Notes under the pieces: generated by a model
What the model was told of the DNA's origin: nothing
What the model saw: the letters and a program-made list of their open reading frames with translations, nothing else
Database searches by the model: none
Source: Methanohalophilus sp.
GTDB lineage: Archaea > Halobacteriota > Methanosarcinia > Methanosarcinales > Methanosarcinaceae
Direction of reading: 5' to 3'
DNA: 64,000 nucleotides
Assembly: GCF_030156785.1 (NCBI RefSeq)
Contig: NZ_JASGLW010000007.1
Location: forward strand, 1-64,000
Position numbers and translations under genes: made by a program
Shown: positions 32,829 to 42,157 of the stretch, piece after piece
Layout of the letters: each line of letters starts with the position of its first letter
How positions within the stretch are numbered: position 1 is the first letter of the stretch

Positions 32829-33944
32829 ATGAGGCAAAGTATGAGAAGAAGTACAAAATCAATACTGCACATTTTGCTAATAAGTGTGTTTTTGGTTGGA
32901 ATGTCATTATCGGGCTCAGCTGCTCCAAATGATGATAACGAAGAAAAGAAATTGCCAGATTATGGTCTAAATATCCATGAAAAACTAGAAAAGGATGACA
33001 AAGTTCTCAAGACAAAAGGGAAAATACCTGAAATAAAAGAGGAAAAGGAAAAGCGAGAGTGGCTTGATAAGCTGGACAGCAGTGGGAGGAAAGTGAACGA
33101 AGAAATGCTTCAATATATGCAACCAGAAGGTCCCTTGGTCTCATGTGGTTATAATTATCAAGGGTATTTGGTTGTTGATATATTGGAAGGATCTGAAATT
33201 GATGAATCAACGATGAATGAAATTTACGAAATATACAACAAACAAGCCAAAAAAGATGGAATCGAGGAAGTTCCCGTTGTATTCCAATACTCACCACAAA
33301 TTGAAGTTACGTCACGAACTAGTACGTGGAATCCACTTATTGGTGGAATTAGAGTTGTGAGAAGTGGTGGATTTAGTTCAACTCTTGGTTTTGCAGTAAG
33401 AGATGAAGATAATCCAAGTGAAGAGGGCTTTTTGGTTGCAGGTCACAGTGCAATTAATGCTGGTGGTATTGGAAGTATGTTTTACCAACCTTATGTTAGT
33501 ACCACAAAAAGAGTAGGTACTGTAGATAGACTCGAATTTGAATATGCAGATGCGGCATTCATAGAGGATGATTATAGAAGCGTTGATAACAAAATTTATT
33601 ATGATGATACTAATCAATTGATGGACGTAACATCTTTTGATGATCCAGAGGTTGGGGATTATGTTAGAATTTCAGGAATAACTTCAGGACTAACTTCAAG
33701 TGGTCGAGTAACAGATATTCATTATATGACAACATACCCTGGTTATGACATATTATATGACCAATGTAAAGCCGAGTATAGCTCTGACAGTGGAGATAGC
33801 GGAGCACCCGTGTTTAAGATAACTGGTACTTCCACAGTCTGCATATACGGAATACAAAGCGGGAAGATCGGAACTTCCTACTCACTGTTCTCGCCAATAA
33901 GTGGGATTACTGAAGATTTAGGTGTTGTTCCCCTTACATATTGA
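32829..33944 (+). CDS. Secreted trypsin-like serine protease with propeptide-like domain
   Basis: A 371-residue protein with a signal peptide (cleavage after about residue 31, GSAA), a charged segment, a domain at about 77-155 (EWLDKLDSS ... GIEEVPVVFQYS) and a chymotrypsin-fold catalytic domain. The triad is visible as His206 (GFLVAGHSA), Asp241 (YADAAFIE) and Ser324 (GDSGAPVF). The position of the 77-155 domain suggests a propeptide that aids folding and inhibits the enzyme until cleaved. The same domain forms the C-terminal part of the two following HEAT-repeat proteins. Two Cys near 313 and 338 flank the active-site Ser. S1 proteases of this sort are sporadic in archaea; transfer is possible. 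Confidence 0.85.
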   Translation: MRQSMRRSTKSILHILLISVFLVGMSLSGSAAPNDDNEEKKLPDYGLNIHEKLEKDDKVLKTKGKIPEIKEEKEKREWLDKLDSSGRKVNEEMLQYMQPEGPLVSCGYNYQGYLVVDILEGSEIDESTMNEIYEIYNKQAKKDGIEEVPVVFQYSPQIEVTSRTSTWNPLIGGIRVVRSGGFSSTLGFAVRDEDNPSEEGFLVAGHSAINAGGIGSMFYQPYVSTTKRVGTVDRLEFEYADAAFIEDDYRSVDNKIYYDDTNQLMDVTSFDDPEVGDYVRISGITSGLTSSGRVTDIHYMTTYPGYDILYDQCKAEYSSDSGDSGAPVFKITGTSTVCIYGIQSGKIGTSYSLFSPISGITEDLGVVPLTY

Positions 33945-34011
33945 AGTATTATCTGAAGCATAACACTTTTTACTTTTTGTTTTACAAATATTTTAATCAA
34001 GGTAGGTAATC

Positions 34012-35199
34012 ATGCTAACAAAAATATTAGTTTTAGCAACCATAACTCTAATGTTAATCACACCATTAACAGACGCCGATACCAATCCGGATGCTTCTGA
34101 AAATGAGACTGCAGTTGAAGTGCTAATAGAGAACCTGGCTAATGAAAATGTGTCCGTAAAGTCAGAAGTTGTACGAAGTCTTGTTGATATTGGGGAACCT
34201 GCCGTAGCCCCTCTTATTCAGGCATTGGAAAACGACAATCCGGATATCCGGAAAAACTCTGCAATTGCACTTGGTAAAATCGGAGATGAAAGGGCGATTG
34301 AACCTCTTCTTGATCTATTAGATGATGATAATCGAGAAGTGCGTCATGCGGCGGAAATTGCTCTTGGGAACATCGGGGAAGAAAGCATAGATCTGTTAGT
34401 ATCCTATGCCAAAAATCAGGACAATGCTGTATATTCCAGAACAATAGCAGTAATTGTCTTGGGAGAATATGGTGAAAAGGCAGTACCCTCACTTATTCAG
34501 TTACTGTCTGATGATGAGTACTTTTTGCTACATCCTGACGTAAGATCTGCCCTGAACAAGATCGGAGATCCTGCCGTAGAACCTTTGATTGGGTTACTTG
34601 ATAGCGCTGATCCCGATGTAAAATCCCGTGCCATTCAAACCCTTGGTGATATTGGTGATGATAGGGCAATTGAACCGCTTGGCAAAGTCCTGAACGATGA
34701 ATCAGAACAGGTCAGAGATCTTGCAAAGTCCGCTATAGAGGCGATTGAAAATCAAAGTAAAGATGAAAATTTGTCTCTTGTAAGTTATGGGAAAACACCA
34801 GATTTCTATATCGAAGATGAAAGGTGGGATTTTCTCGACAAACTGGATATTATTGTAACTGCTTCAGAAACAGAAATGGACAAATACATCCGGCCTAAAG
34901 GTCCTGTATATGGTTATGGATACAGTTATTACGGATATATTTCAGTTGGAATTGTAGCAGATTCGGGTGCTAATGAATCCAAGTTAAACGAAATCTACGA
35001 CATTTTTGATCGACATGCACAGGAGATTGGCGTTGAAGATGTACCTGTCATGTTTGAGTACGGAGATGTTGTAGCTGGTGAGGGGCAACCTGTAGCTGGC
35101 GAAGGAGAACCAGTAACTCAGAAGACTCCCGGATTTACAGGGTGTCTGCCTATTATGGTGATTCTGTTGTTATATGGGAAAGTCCGTACTTGCCCTTGA
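34012..35199 (+). CDS. Surface HEAT-repeat protein 1 with protease-propeptide-like domain
   Basis: A 395-residue protein: signal peptide (MLTKILVLATITLMLITPL...), about six PBS-lyase-type HEAT repeats (about 34-248, for example IGEPAVAPLIQALENDNPDI), then a domain at about 271-350 (FLDKLDIIV, PKGPVYGYGYSYYGYISVGI, NEIYDIFDRHAQEIGVEDVP) that aligns along its length with residues 77-155 of the protease encoded just upstream. The C-terminus has a PGF motif (373-375), a hydrophobic stretch and an Arg, resembling the PGF-CTERM archaeosortase sorting signal. HEAT repeats bind proteins. A role as surface-held binder or inhibitor of the protease is inference. Confidence 0.8.
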   Translation: MLTKILVLATITLMLITPLTDADTNPDASENETAVEVLIENLANENVSVKSEVVRSLVDIGEPAVAPLIQALENDNPDIRKNSAIALGKIGDERAIEPLLDLLDDDNREVRHAAEIALGNIGEESIDLLVSYAKNQDNAVYSRTIAVIVLGEYGEKAVPSLIQLLSDDEYFLLHPDVRSALNKIGDPAVEPLIGLLDSADPDVKSRAIQTLGDIGDDRAIEPLGKVLNDESEQVRDLAKSAIEAIENQSKDENLSLVSYGKTPDFYIEDERWDFLDKLDIIVTASETEMDKYIRPKGPVYGYGYSYYGYISVGIVADSGANESKLNEIYDIFDRHAQEIGVEDVPVMFEYGDVVAGEGQPVAGEGEPVTQKTPGFTGCLPIMVILLLYGKVRTCP

Positions 35200-35340
35200 T
35201 TTCTTTTCTGAATTTTTTAGGTTCAGTTCTATAAGACACTTGAAAACGATAATGTTCTGGATTTTTTGGTCCAAGGCCCCATTCCTGTCGATTTGAAAAT
35301 GATGGCTCTGTAGAAATTCTCTGCATTCAAGGTAGATATA

Positions 35341-36516
35341 ATGTTAACAAAAAATTTCTTTTTAGCAATTTTGGTTATAATATTAGTCACAACTATTACA
35401 TACGCTGATACCAATCCTGTCGCGTCCGAAAATGAAGCCACAATTGAAAAGCTAATAGAAAAATTAGCCGATGGAAACATATCCGTAAGGTCTGATGCTG
35501 TAAAGGGTCTTGTTGATATCGGGGAACCTGCCGTAGGATCACTTATTCAGGCATTGGAAAATGACAATCCGGATATCCGGGAAAACTCTGCGCTTGCACT
35601 TGGTAAAATAGGGGATAAAAGGGCAATTGAGCCTCTTGTTTATCTAATTGAGGACAACGATGTGAACGTCCGTGGTGCGGCGGAAATTGCTCTTGTGGAC
35701 ATTGGGGAAGAAAGTATTGATATGCTAGTAGCTTATGCCAAAAATCAGGACAATGTTGAATATGAACGGAGATTAGCAGTAATTTTCTTAATAGAATATG
35801 GTGAAAAAGCGGTACCCTCCCTTATTCAGGTATTGTCAGATAATGAGAGTTTTGTTTTGCACCGTGACGTAAGATATGCCTTGAGCGAAATCGGAGAACC
35901 TGCCGTAGGACCGCTAATAGAATTACTTGAGAGTGATGATCCAGATGTGAAGTCTCGTGCCATTCAAACCCTTGGTGATATTGGTGATGAAAGGGCTATT
36001 GTGCCACTTGGTATGCTCCTGAACGATGAATCAGAACAGGTTCGAACTCTTGCAAAGTCCTCCATAGAAGCGATTGAAAATCAAAGTGAAAATGGGAGGC
36101 TTCATCTCACCAATTATGGGAAAAAACCAGATTTTTATATCGAAGCTGAAAAACGGGATTTCCTCGACAAGTTGAAGATTGTTGTAGAGGCTTCGGAAAT
36201 AGAAATGGATGAGTATATAAGGTCTGAAGGCACAGTATCTTCATATGGATACAATTATGGCGGCTCTATTTCAGTTGGACTCGTAGTAGGTTCGAATGTC
36301 AGTGAATCTGGGCTAAACGAAATTTATGACATCTTTGATCGACATGCGCAGGAAATTGGCATTGAAAATGTACCTGTTATGTTTGAGTATGGAATTATTG
36401 AACCGCATGACCTCCCGGTCCAAGAACCAGCAACACAGGATACGCCTGGATTAACAGGATGGTTGCTTTTTGTGGTGATTCTGCTATTGTATTGGAAAAT
36501 CCGTACCAATCCCTAA
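35341..36516 (+). CDS. Surface HEAT-repeat protein 2 (paralogue of the preceding gene)
   Basis: A 391-residue paralogue with the same order: signal peptide (MLTKNFFLAILVIILVTTI), HEAT repeats to about residue 248, propeptide-like domain (FLDKLKIVVEASEIEMDEYI ... IENVPVMFEYG) and a C-terminal PGL motif plus hydrophobic segment and basic end (TPGLTGWLLFVVILLLYWKI). The PGF of copy 1 is PGL here, which may weaken or change sorting. It most likely arose by tandem duplication, which suggests dosage or specificity selection. Confidence 0.8.
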   Translation: MLTKNFFLAILVIILVTTITYADTNPVASENEATIEKLIEKLADGNISVRSDAVKGLVDIGEPAVGSLIQALENDNPDIRENSALALGKIGDKRAIEPLVYLIEDNDVNVRGAAEIALVDIGEESIDMLVAYAKNQDNVEYERRLAVIFLIEYGEKAVPSLIQVLSDNESFVLHRDVRYALSEIGEPAVGPLIELLESDDPDVKSRAIQTLGDIGDERAIVPLGMLLNDESEQVRTLAKSSIEAIENQSENGRLHLTNYGKKPDFYIEAEKRDFLDKLKIVVEASEIEMDEYIRSEGTVSSYGYNYGGSISVGLVVGSNVSESGLNEIYDIFDRHAQEIGIENVPVMFEYGIIEPHDLPVQEPATQDTPGLTGWLLFVVILLLYWKIRTNP

Positions 36517-36631
36517 TTTACGCTGAATCCTTTTAGATTCAGTTCTATAGGGTGCACAAAAATGTTCAAGTTCTGATTTTTTGAGCCTGTGGCTCACAAT
36601 CATCAATCTGAAGATTGTCTTTAGTTAGAGC

Positions 36632-36649
36632 AAAAAAAGAAAGAAAAAA
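36632..36649 (-). terminator. Oligo-T terminator of the mtr operon
   Basis: The minus strand carries TTTTTTCTTTCTTTTTTT just after the mtrH stop, a strong archaeal termination signal for the highly expressed mtr operon. Confidence 0.65.
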
Positions 36650-36664
36650 GTGAACGAAGCCGGA

Positions 36665-37621
36665 TTATACCAGCTTGTTCACAGGGTGGTTCTCGTCCAT
36701 GATTTCCAGGCCGAGTTCTTTGGCTGTCTCGCCGAGGATAATGTCTACCATTGCGGTAGCAGGATAAACAAGAGGTGTGTTCTCGATAGGACCAAACAGC
36801 TGGAAGTTTGAACCAAGTGTCTGTGGGACAAGGTTCGTTCCAATGTCTGCAGGCATGTAGACTGCTTTGCGCTGTTCCTTTGTCTCGAACTGTTTCTTGT
36901 AATCTTTCATCCAGTCCCATGCAGAAGCAAGGTTGTGATATCCACCTCCTACCGGAAGACCAAGGTGCCCTTTGATAGCAATAACTGCCCTCATTGATGC
37001 ACCGGCTCCTGCACCTAGTGGAGTTGCTGCGACATCGACAAGTGGTTTTGTGATTCCGCATTCCTTGGCGATGTCAAGCATACCCATACTGTGTCCCGCA
37101 CCACCGACTTCAAGAATCTCAAGTTTACCATTGACGGTTGGGTCAACTGCATTGAAAGCCAGTACAATGGAAGCATCAATGTCACTTCTCTTTACTGCTT
37201 CGATCTCATCATCGTCGATACTTGCATTGATGGAGTTATAAATGGCGCGTTTTGCCACACCAATTTCTGTAACGTAGTCTGCTGCTGCTGCACGTACTTC
37301 TCCGGCAGATGAGTCAATGAGGAAAGGAGTCTCGTCATCATACTCAATGAACCAATCGATGTAGTTCTTGATGGCTTCCGGTGTTTCACCCACAATCTGA
37401 TTGACACATGGATTTCCGGTAACATCCCTCATCTCGATCATGCTGTCCCAGAGTTTCTCTGCAGCTTCCTTGTCGAATATTCCTTTGTCTTCGTCAGTCA
37501 CAATGTTGTGCCTGTTGTAGAACATGGAACCGACAAGCACAGTGGGGTACTGGCCAGGCTGTCCGCCGAATTTGATCCCACATATGTCGAAAACTTCCTG
37601 TTTCTTATCAAATTTGAACAT
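36665..37621 (-). CDS. mtrH: Methyl-H4SPT:CoM methyltransferase subunit H
   Basis: The 318-residue soluble subunit that moves the methyl group between tetrahydrosarcinapterin and the corrinoid on MtrA. Signatures include GGQPGQYPTVLVGSMFYNRH, NPCVNQIVGETPEAI and GAGAGASMRAV, typical of MtrH's TIM-barrel fold. It is the last gene of mtrEDCBAFGH, 12 bases after mtrG. In methylotrophic growth the complex runs backwards, using the Na+ gradient to push methyl groups to H4SPT. Confidence 0.97.
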   Translation of the reverse strand: MFKFDKKQEVFDICGIKFGGQPGQYPTVLVGSMFYNRHNIVTDEDKGIFDKEAAEKLWDSMIEMRDVTGNPCVNQIVGETPEAIKNYIDWFIEYDDETPFLIDSSAGEVRAAAADYVTEIGVAKRAIYNSINASIDDDEIEAVKRSDIDASIVLAFNAVDPTVNGKLEILEVGGAGHSMGMLDIAKECGITKPLVDVAATPLGAGAGASMRAVIAIKGHLGLPVGGGYHNLASAWDWMKDYKKQFETKEQRKAVYMPADIGTNLVPQTLGSNFQLFGPIENTPLVYPATAMVDIILGETAKELGLEIMDENHPVNKLV

Positions 37622-37633
37622 ATTATTTCCCTC

Positions 37634-37861
37634 TCAGAAGAGTATTGGTGATATTGAAATGTAGAGTAAGAACATTATGATACCTGCTACGGCTCCGTAG
37701 AGAATACCAATGTCTCTTCCCACTTTCTTTCCGATTCTTTGTGCTATTTCACTGTTCACGAACTCGATTTTTTCATCGATTTCGTTCAGGCGTTTGAGGA
37801 CCTCATTGAAATCATCTGGATCCACTACAACTGCCGGGATTTTTTCCTGTACACTATCCAT
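37634..37861 (-). CDS. mtrG: Methyl-H4SPT:CoM methyltransferase subunit G
   Basis: A 75-residue subunit with a helical N-terminal part (FNEVLKRLNEIDEKIEFVNSE) and one C-terminal membrane helix. Its size and position between mtrF and mtrH are as in other Methanosarcinales. Confidence 0.95.
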   Translation of the reverse strand: MDSVQEKIPAVVVDPDDFNEVLKRLNEIDEKIEFVNSEIAQRIGKKVGRDIGILYGAVAGIIMFLLYISISPILF

Positions 37862-37862
37862 A

Positions 37863-38090
37863 TCACATCACCCCCCATAAAAGGAGTGGGAGTACCAGTA
37901 CCATTAATATGGCAAAGATAAATCCAGCTGCAAATCCGATTACTCCTGTTGCGGAGACACCGGAATCAAGTACCTGATTCCTTGCAATAAGCTGTGCCCT
38001 GTAGCGGATGCTTTCAACCTTGGAATCTATAGCTCCCATTGAAGGCTCGATGACCATTGGCACGCCCTGTCCGTATTGTTCTTCCGCCAT
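37863..38090 (-). CDS. mtrF: Methyl-H4SPT:CoM methyltransferase subunit F
   Basis: A 75-residue subunit with a soluble N-terminal part ([20 protein letters not shown]) and one C-terminal membrane helix. It is related to the N-terminal part of MtrA's partner regions and is encoded five bases after mtrA. Confidence 0.95.
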   Translation of the reverse strand: MAEEQYGQGVPMVIEPSMGAIDSKVESIRYRAQLIARNQVLDSGVSATGVIGFAAGFIFAILMVLVLPLLLWGVM

Positions 38091-38095
38091 ATTAC

Positions 38096-38818
38096 TTACC
38101 TCCCGAACAATAAAAGTCCCAGAAGTGAAAGTGTAATCACTAGACCTACCATCACTCCTTCAATCTTACCTGCATGGACACCTGCATGGAACTTATTCAG
38201 GTTTCCAATGTTGATCATTTCCCTTTCAATATCAAGGACCCTGTTCCTTATAGTTGCGAGTTCGGATGCCATTGGCTTAAGTCCGCCAACTTCTGCTTCT
38301 TCCTCGCCTTCTTCGCCTACCTCGAGGACAAGAGGATCTGCATCAAAGGCACCTGGATCTTTTGCAGCACATTCTTTTATCTTAGCGGTTATCTGACCCA
38401 TATCTTCGGTGCCAATCAGATCAATGCACTCTACCTGTTCCTGATACCGCTTTATGGCTTCATCAGTCAGGTTTTCCACATAAGGGATTGCACCGATTGC
38501 GCCCACAATACGGTTTTCACTGACACCGTTTTTGTGTAGCATCAGGAATGCATTTCCGGTGATATGACCTTTTACTTCAGAACCGGTTACTATCAAAAAC
38601 CTGATATTGGGGTTTGAAATAATATGGGCTATTACCTTTTCAAGACCAAGGTTTTCAGTTTTACAGGGACCTGTAATGGCAGCTCCTGCTTCTAGCTGGG
38701 GAGCGCCGTCAAGATGTGATCCAAGAGTTATTACTGCAACACAGTTCTGTGGATCTCCTACCTCGTATTCACCTTTCAGGATAGGCCATCCTGCTGCGGG
38801 TTCTCTTTTGTCAACCAT
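38096..38818 (-). CDS. mtrA: Methyl-H4SPT:CoM methyltransferase subunit A (corrinoid)
   Basis: The 240-residue corrinoid subunit. His85 in [12 protein letters not shown] is the expected cobalt ligand. A soluble N-terminal domain, a charged linker ([14 protein letters not shown]) and a single C-terminal membrane helix ([19 protein letters not shown]) follow the family pattern. Methylation state of its cobalamin is coupled to Na+ translocation through MtrE. Confidence 0.97.
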   Translation of the reverse strand: MVDKREPAAGWPILKGEYEVGDPQNCVAVITLGSHLDGAPQLEAGAAITGPCKTENLGLEKVIAHIISNPNIRFLIVTGSEVKGHITGNAFLMLHKNGVSENRIVGAIGAIPYVENLTDEAIKRYQEQVECIDLIGTEDMGQITAKIKECAAKDPGAFDADPLVLEVGEEGEEEAEVGGLKPMASELATIRNRVLDIEREMINIGNLNKFHAGVHAGKIEGVMVGLVITLSLLGLLLFGR

Positions 38819-38822
38819 AATA

Positions 38823-39149
38823 TCACAATCCTATTGAAATCAGGCTCATTATATAGAGAACCAGTGCCATAATTCCAGCAACCACAAGCCCGACAACAAT
38901 TCCATAAAAAGCATTTCCATAGATACCTGCTTTGTATGCAGCACCTTCCCTTCCACTGAATGAGTTAAGCAGTGGCCTGTCCGGAGCAAGTGAGTTTACC
39001 AGATCATCAGCAATTTTATCTAATTCATCTATTCTTTCCATTACCGGGTCCATGGAATAGCTAATAATATCTTCCCGCTCTTCAGCGACCAGTCCGCCAA
39101 TCGGATCCATGACCAGATGTGTTTCAGGAGCAACGTGTACCATACTCAT
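38823..39149 (-). CDS. mtrB: Methyl-H4SPT:CoM methyltransferase subunit B
   Basis: A 108-residue subunit with soluble N-terminus and one C-terminal membrane helix ([20 protein letters not shown]). It overlaps the mtrC stop by four bases (ATGA type), indicating coupled translation. Confidence 0.95.
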   Translation of the reverse strand: MSMVHVAPETHLVMDPIGGLVAEEREDIISYSMDPVMERIDELDKIADDLVNSLAPDRPLLNSFSGREGAAYKAGIYGNAFYGIVVGLVVAGIMALVLYIMSLISIGL

Positions 39150-39961
39150 TCTGATCCCTCCTCTTCAGTAGGCAGGAGACCAACTCCAACGACATCATAT
39201 GCATCCCTATCAACATACTTCCTGTATTGTTCAAATGCCATATACCATATGAACAGTCCAATCAGGATAGTAGGTGCTGATGCAGCTCCATCAGTTGTGA
39301 TAGATACAATACCTGCAATTATCATTGCGATAGCTCCTTTTTCAACTGCTGTCATAAGAGTCCTGTCCTGTTTTTCATCAGGTCCAAGGTTTGCGTTGAA
39401 TGGGTGTAGGATAGCAAGACCGCCCGCAATGAAGATTACTGCAATGTATCCAGTTGCAACAACGTTGTTAAGGACTGCGTCAAACAGGAATGTTCCTGTC
39501 ATGGATGCGCTGAGTCCGAGAATTGTAAGGCATCCTGCGCTGGCAATCTCTGTCATGGACTGTTCCATGATTGGGAGTCCCATCCCGATTACACGGTTTG
39601 CGAGTACTCCGATTACAAGACCAATGATTGCTGCACTTAACAGGGCTATTATAGGGCCGGCAATGCCACCTACTGCAAGGCCAAACATGCTGGCTACGAC
39701 ACCCATACCAAGAGCGAGCATACCAATAGAGGGTACACCTGTACCAAGACCATAACTGGCTACACGTCTTACTGCTGCTGCACCCCATACAATTGCACAA
39801 ATTGCAGCAAGTCCTCCTATAAAGGAGAATGCAGTGCTGACATATGCTACAAGGTAATGGGATAGATACACACCAACTAATCCGGCAATTACGCCGAATG
39901 CGATAAGTTTATTCTGGGGAATTGCCTCGGGGGCTCCTCCTCCACTTCCGCCTGCAGACAT
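39146..39961 (-). CDS. mtrC: Methyl-H4SPT:CoM methyltransferase subunit C
   Basis: A 271-residue integral membrane subunit with seven to eight Gly/Ala-rich helices ([20 protein letters not shown]). With MtrD and MtrE it forms the Na+-translocating membrane core. One base separates it from mtrD. Confidence 0.96.
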   Translation of the reverse strand: MSAGGSGGGAPEAIPQNKLIAFGVIAGLVGVYLSHYLVAYVSTAFSFIGGLAAICAIVWGAAAVRRVASYGLGTGVPSIGMLALGMGVVASMFGLAVGGIAGPIIALLSAAIIGLVIGVLANRVIGMGLPIMEQSMTEIASAGCLTILGLSASMTGTFLFDAVLNNVVATGYIAVIFIAGGLAILHPFNANLGPDEKQDRTLMTAVEKGAIAMIIAGIVSITTDGAASAPTILIGLFIWYMAFEQYRKYVDRDAYDVVGVGLLPTEEEGSE

Positions 39962-39962
39962 T

Positions 39963-40682
39963 TTATAGTCCTCCTATGGCGATTACACCTACAATTGAAC
40001 ACATAAATGTGACAATGAATGATGTGATTACAGCCTTTGGCCATCTCTTGAATTTTGGATCGTGGAAACCTTCGATGGTACCACCAATGTTGTAGGATGG
40101 AATTACCGCGTTCACGAAGAAGATACCTACTGCAAAGATACTTGCAAGACCCATCAGGTTAGTAGCTGAAAGACCGGTAGTGATGTTCACAAGGGAGTAG
40201 TAAACCATTGCACCACCAATACCTCCAAGACCTCCTCCGATGACACCGCTTACAAAAGAGACCGTTGGGAGTCCATGACCTTCTGTTCCCTGTGACACAT
40301 AAATATCCTGTCTGTCTTTTGTAATTGGATCATAATCTACCTTTGCAGAGGCAGGGGGCACTCCTACACCATAGGTGTATACCCAGGTACCTACAATCAT
40401 TGTAACTGAAATCATAATCATTGCTCCCACTGCACCAGATGCAAGGATAAGTGGAAGGCTATCGGTTACATTGATCATTGCACCGGCTGTCACCAATCCG
40501 GTTAAACCCGCACCAGCAGCGAGTTGAACAGTTCCGGTTCCGATACCAGTTGCCTGTGCCATAGCTGCAGGTGCACCACCTACAGGCACGAAGTGAACAC
40601 TCCATGAAATCAGTACGCCACCAAGAGTGATCAAAGCGACAAACAAGATGTTATCAATAAGAATTCCGGCTATATCTATCAT
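39963..40682 (-). CDS. mtrD: Methyl-H4SPT:CoM methyltransferase subunit D
   Basis: A 239-residue integral membrane subunit with about six helices, starting [20 protein letters not shown] after the first helix as in the family. Its start overlaps the mtrE stop by four bases. Confidence 0.96.
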   Translation of the reverse strand: MIDIAGILIDNILFVALITLGGVLISWSVHFVPVGGAPAAMAQATGIGTGTVQLAAGAGLTGLVTAGAMINVTDSLPLILASGAVGAMIMISVTMIVGTWVYTYGVGVPPASAKVDYDPITKDRQDIYVSQGTEGHGLPTVSFVSGVIGGGLGGIGGAMVYYSLVNITTGLSATNLMGLASIFAVGIFFVNAVIPSYNIGGTIEGFHDPKFKRWPKAVITSFIVTFMCSIVGVIAIGGL

Positions 40683-41584
40683 GCTTCCACCTCGTCTTCC
40701 TTGTAAGGTCCGTAGGTATTGCGCGCTGCGACTTCAATCCTTCTGTTCCAGATAATAAGGGCAAGTACGATTATAGCACCTGCAATAACAGAAAGCCATC
40801 CAGCAGTGGTGCCGGTAGATGGATCGAAAACAGCTGTAATCCAGCCACTCAGGAATACGGTCATACCAAATGCGATACCTGTTACAGGTCCGCCGAACTT
40901 GGCACAGAACCATGAGTTATCAATACCGTTCCTTAAACCCGATTCTGCCTTGCGGACAATGTTACCGGAGTTTGCGGCATTGAGACCTGACCCAAATTCT
41001 ACGTTCTGGAATTCACGCTCTGCACCGTAGTGGACATCACCGGTTGAAGAACCGATTGCACCAACTGTAATTCCCCAGATAAATGCCAGAAGTGGCAGTG
41101 GGAACGGATGAGCGAGAACAGCTGTCATAAGATAGGATACGACAAGAATACAAAATGTAGTAATATATGCGAATCCCATCATTACCGGGACATGGGAGCG
41201 TATTATGTCCAGGTAGATTGGTTGTCTGAAACGTTTCTGACTTGCACTTCTTCCCATATACGCGGATGTACAGTAAGTCCCGTGAATGAGTGCAGCAACG
41301 AGTGCTCCTGCAGCAATTGCAAATACTACAGATAGACCATATGCATTCATAAGCACGGAGGTAACTGTACCGCCAACAGCGCCTAACATTGCGTTAGAGG
41401 GAGGCTCACCAGAAATAGCTTTATTGAAAATCCGATGAGGGTAATTCATTTGGGGTGCTAATTGGACCTGTGAGTTAGGGTTACTTTGTGACCCGACGTC
41501 CGACTCAAGGTCTTCAGATGCGCCAGCAATAGTTGCTGCAGCTCCTATTATTGCAAGCACACCCATACCCATAAGTGGTTCCAT
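40679..41584 (-). CDS. mtrE: Methyl-H4SPT:CoM methyltransferase subunit E
   Basis: A 301-residue integral membrane subunit considered the site of Na+ transport. Membrane segments include a motif [18 protein letters not shown] with its conserved acidic residue. First gene of the operon, with a strong SD (GGAGGAG). The gene order mtrEDCBAFGH is the universal one. Confidence 0.97.
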   Translation of the reverse strand: MEPLMGMGVLAIIGAAATIAGASEDLESDVGSQSNPNSQVQLAPQMNYPHRIFNKAISGEPPSNAMLGAVGGTVTSVLMNAYGLSVVFAIAAGALVAALIHGTYCTSAYMGRSASQKRFRQPIYLDIIRSHVPVMMGFAYITTFCILVVSYLMTAVLAHPFPLPLLAFIWGITVGAIGSSTGDVHYGAEREFQNVEFGSGLNAANSGNIVRKAESGLRNGIDNSWFCAKFGGPVTGIAFGMTVFLSGWITAVFDPSTGTTAGWLSVIAGAIIVLALIIWNRRIEVAARNTYGPYKEDEVEA

Positions 41585-41704
41585 TCGCTTTTCTCCTCCT
41601 TTGTTTAGTTAACATAGCTCCTTGTATTATAATAAAGAGCAATCCTGAAGAGTCATGTACTCCAGTTTATGAATATGAGATTACCTAATACAGGGATGCA
41701 TGGG

Positions 41705-41720
41705 ATTATATTATATAATT
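41705..41720 (-). promoter_or_regulatory. mtr operon promoter
   Basis: The minus strand reads ATTATATAATATAAT, an extended TATA box. The expected start lies near 41685, giving mtrE a leader of about 100 nt. The upstream gene ends about 40 bp before the box. Confidence 0.55.
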
Positions 41721-41757
41721 CATAAAGCTTTCGGAAATCCATACAAAATGATAGGTT

Positions 41758-42135
41758 TTATGCAGTTCTGAGGACATAAATATCAGGTCTTGGTTGCTTT
41801 CCTTCAATTCTACCGAATTCCTGATAGCAGCTATCGCAAAGCATTCGTATGTTCAGGGATGCAATTTCTGCAGTTCCCGGGATCAATCTGGCAAAAACAA
41901 AAAAGGGATCCATTTCCATTTTTTCCGCAGATTCATCAATGAATTTCAGGATGTGCTCCTCAAAAACATCAACATCATCAACACGAAGTCCACGTATGTT
42001 TATAGTGGCACCACTGCATCCACAGGGGAGGGCAAAGGCATCAAGTTCAGCAAGAAATACGGGGATTCCAAGCATTTCCCTTAATTTTCTTTCCAGATCA
42101 TTTCTGACAGATAGAAGAGATTCCGCAATTGTCAT
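41758..42135 (-). CDS. Uncharacterised 125-residue protein with CxC and CxxC motifs
   Basis: A soluble protein with LPCGCSGATINIRG in the middle and RMLCDSCYQEFGRI near the C-terminus; the four cysteines could form a zinc ribbon. The arrangement of helix, beta strands and acidic helix (DVFEEHILKFIDESAEKM) resembles a small ferredoxin-like fold. I do not recognise a named function. It follows the U32 gene after 22 bases on the same strand and precedes the mtr promoter, a position that suggests an accessory role in methanogenesis or cofactor work. Confidence 0.75.
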   Translation of the reverse strand: MTIAESLLSVRNDLERKLREMLGIPVFLAELDAFALPCGCSGATINIRGLRVDDVDVFEEHILKFIDESAEKMEMDPFFVFARLIPGTAEIASLNIRMLCDSCYQEFGRIEGKQPRPDIYVLRTA

Positions 42136-42157
42136 TGTATTTCCTCATTTATGCCGT

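Larger units (their letters stand above)
33997..36550 (+). repeat. Tandem gene duplication (two copies, about 1.2 kb each)
   Basis: Copy 1 spans about 33997-35235 and copy 2 about 35327-36550. They match from the ribosome-binding site (TCAAGGTAG...) through the whole coding sequence into the 3' flank (TTAG-TTCAGTTCTATA). The two proteins are similar over their full lengths, so the duplication included the gene and its immediate flanks and has since diverged. Confidence 0.8.

Noticed and set aside
39117-39755. 212-codon plus-strand frame over mtrC
   Set aside because: Antisense to mtrC; composition is that of a complement of Gly/Ala-rich membrane helices.
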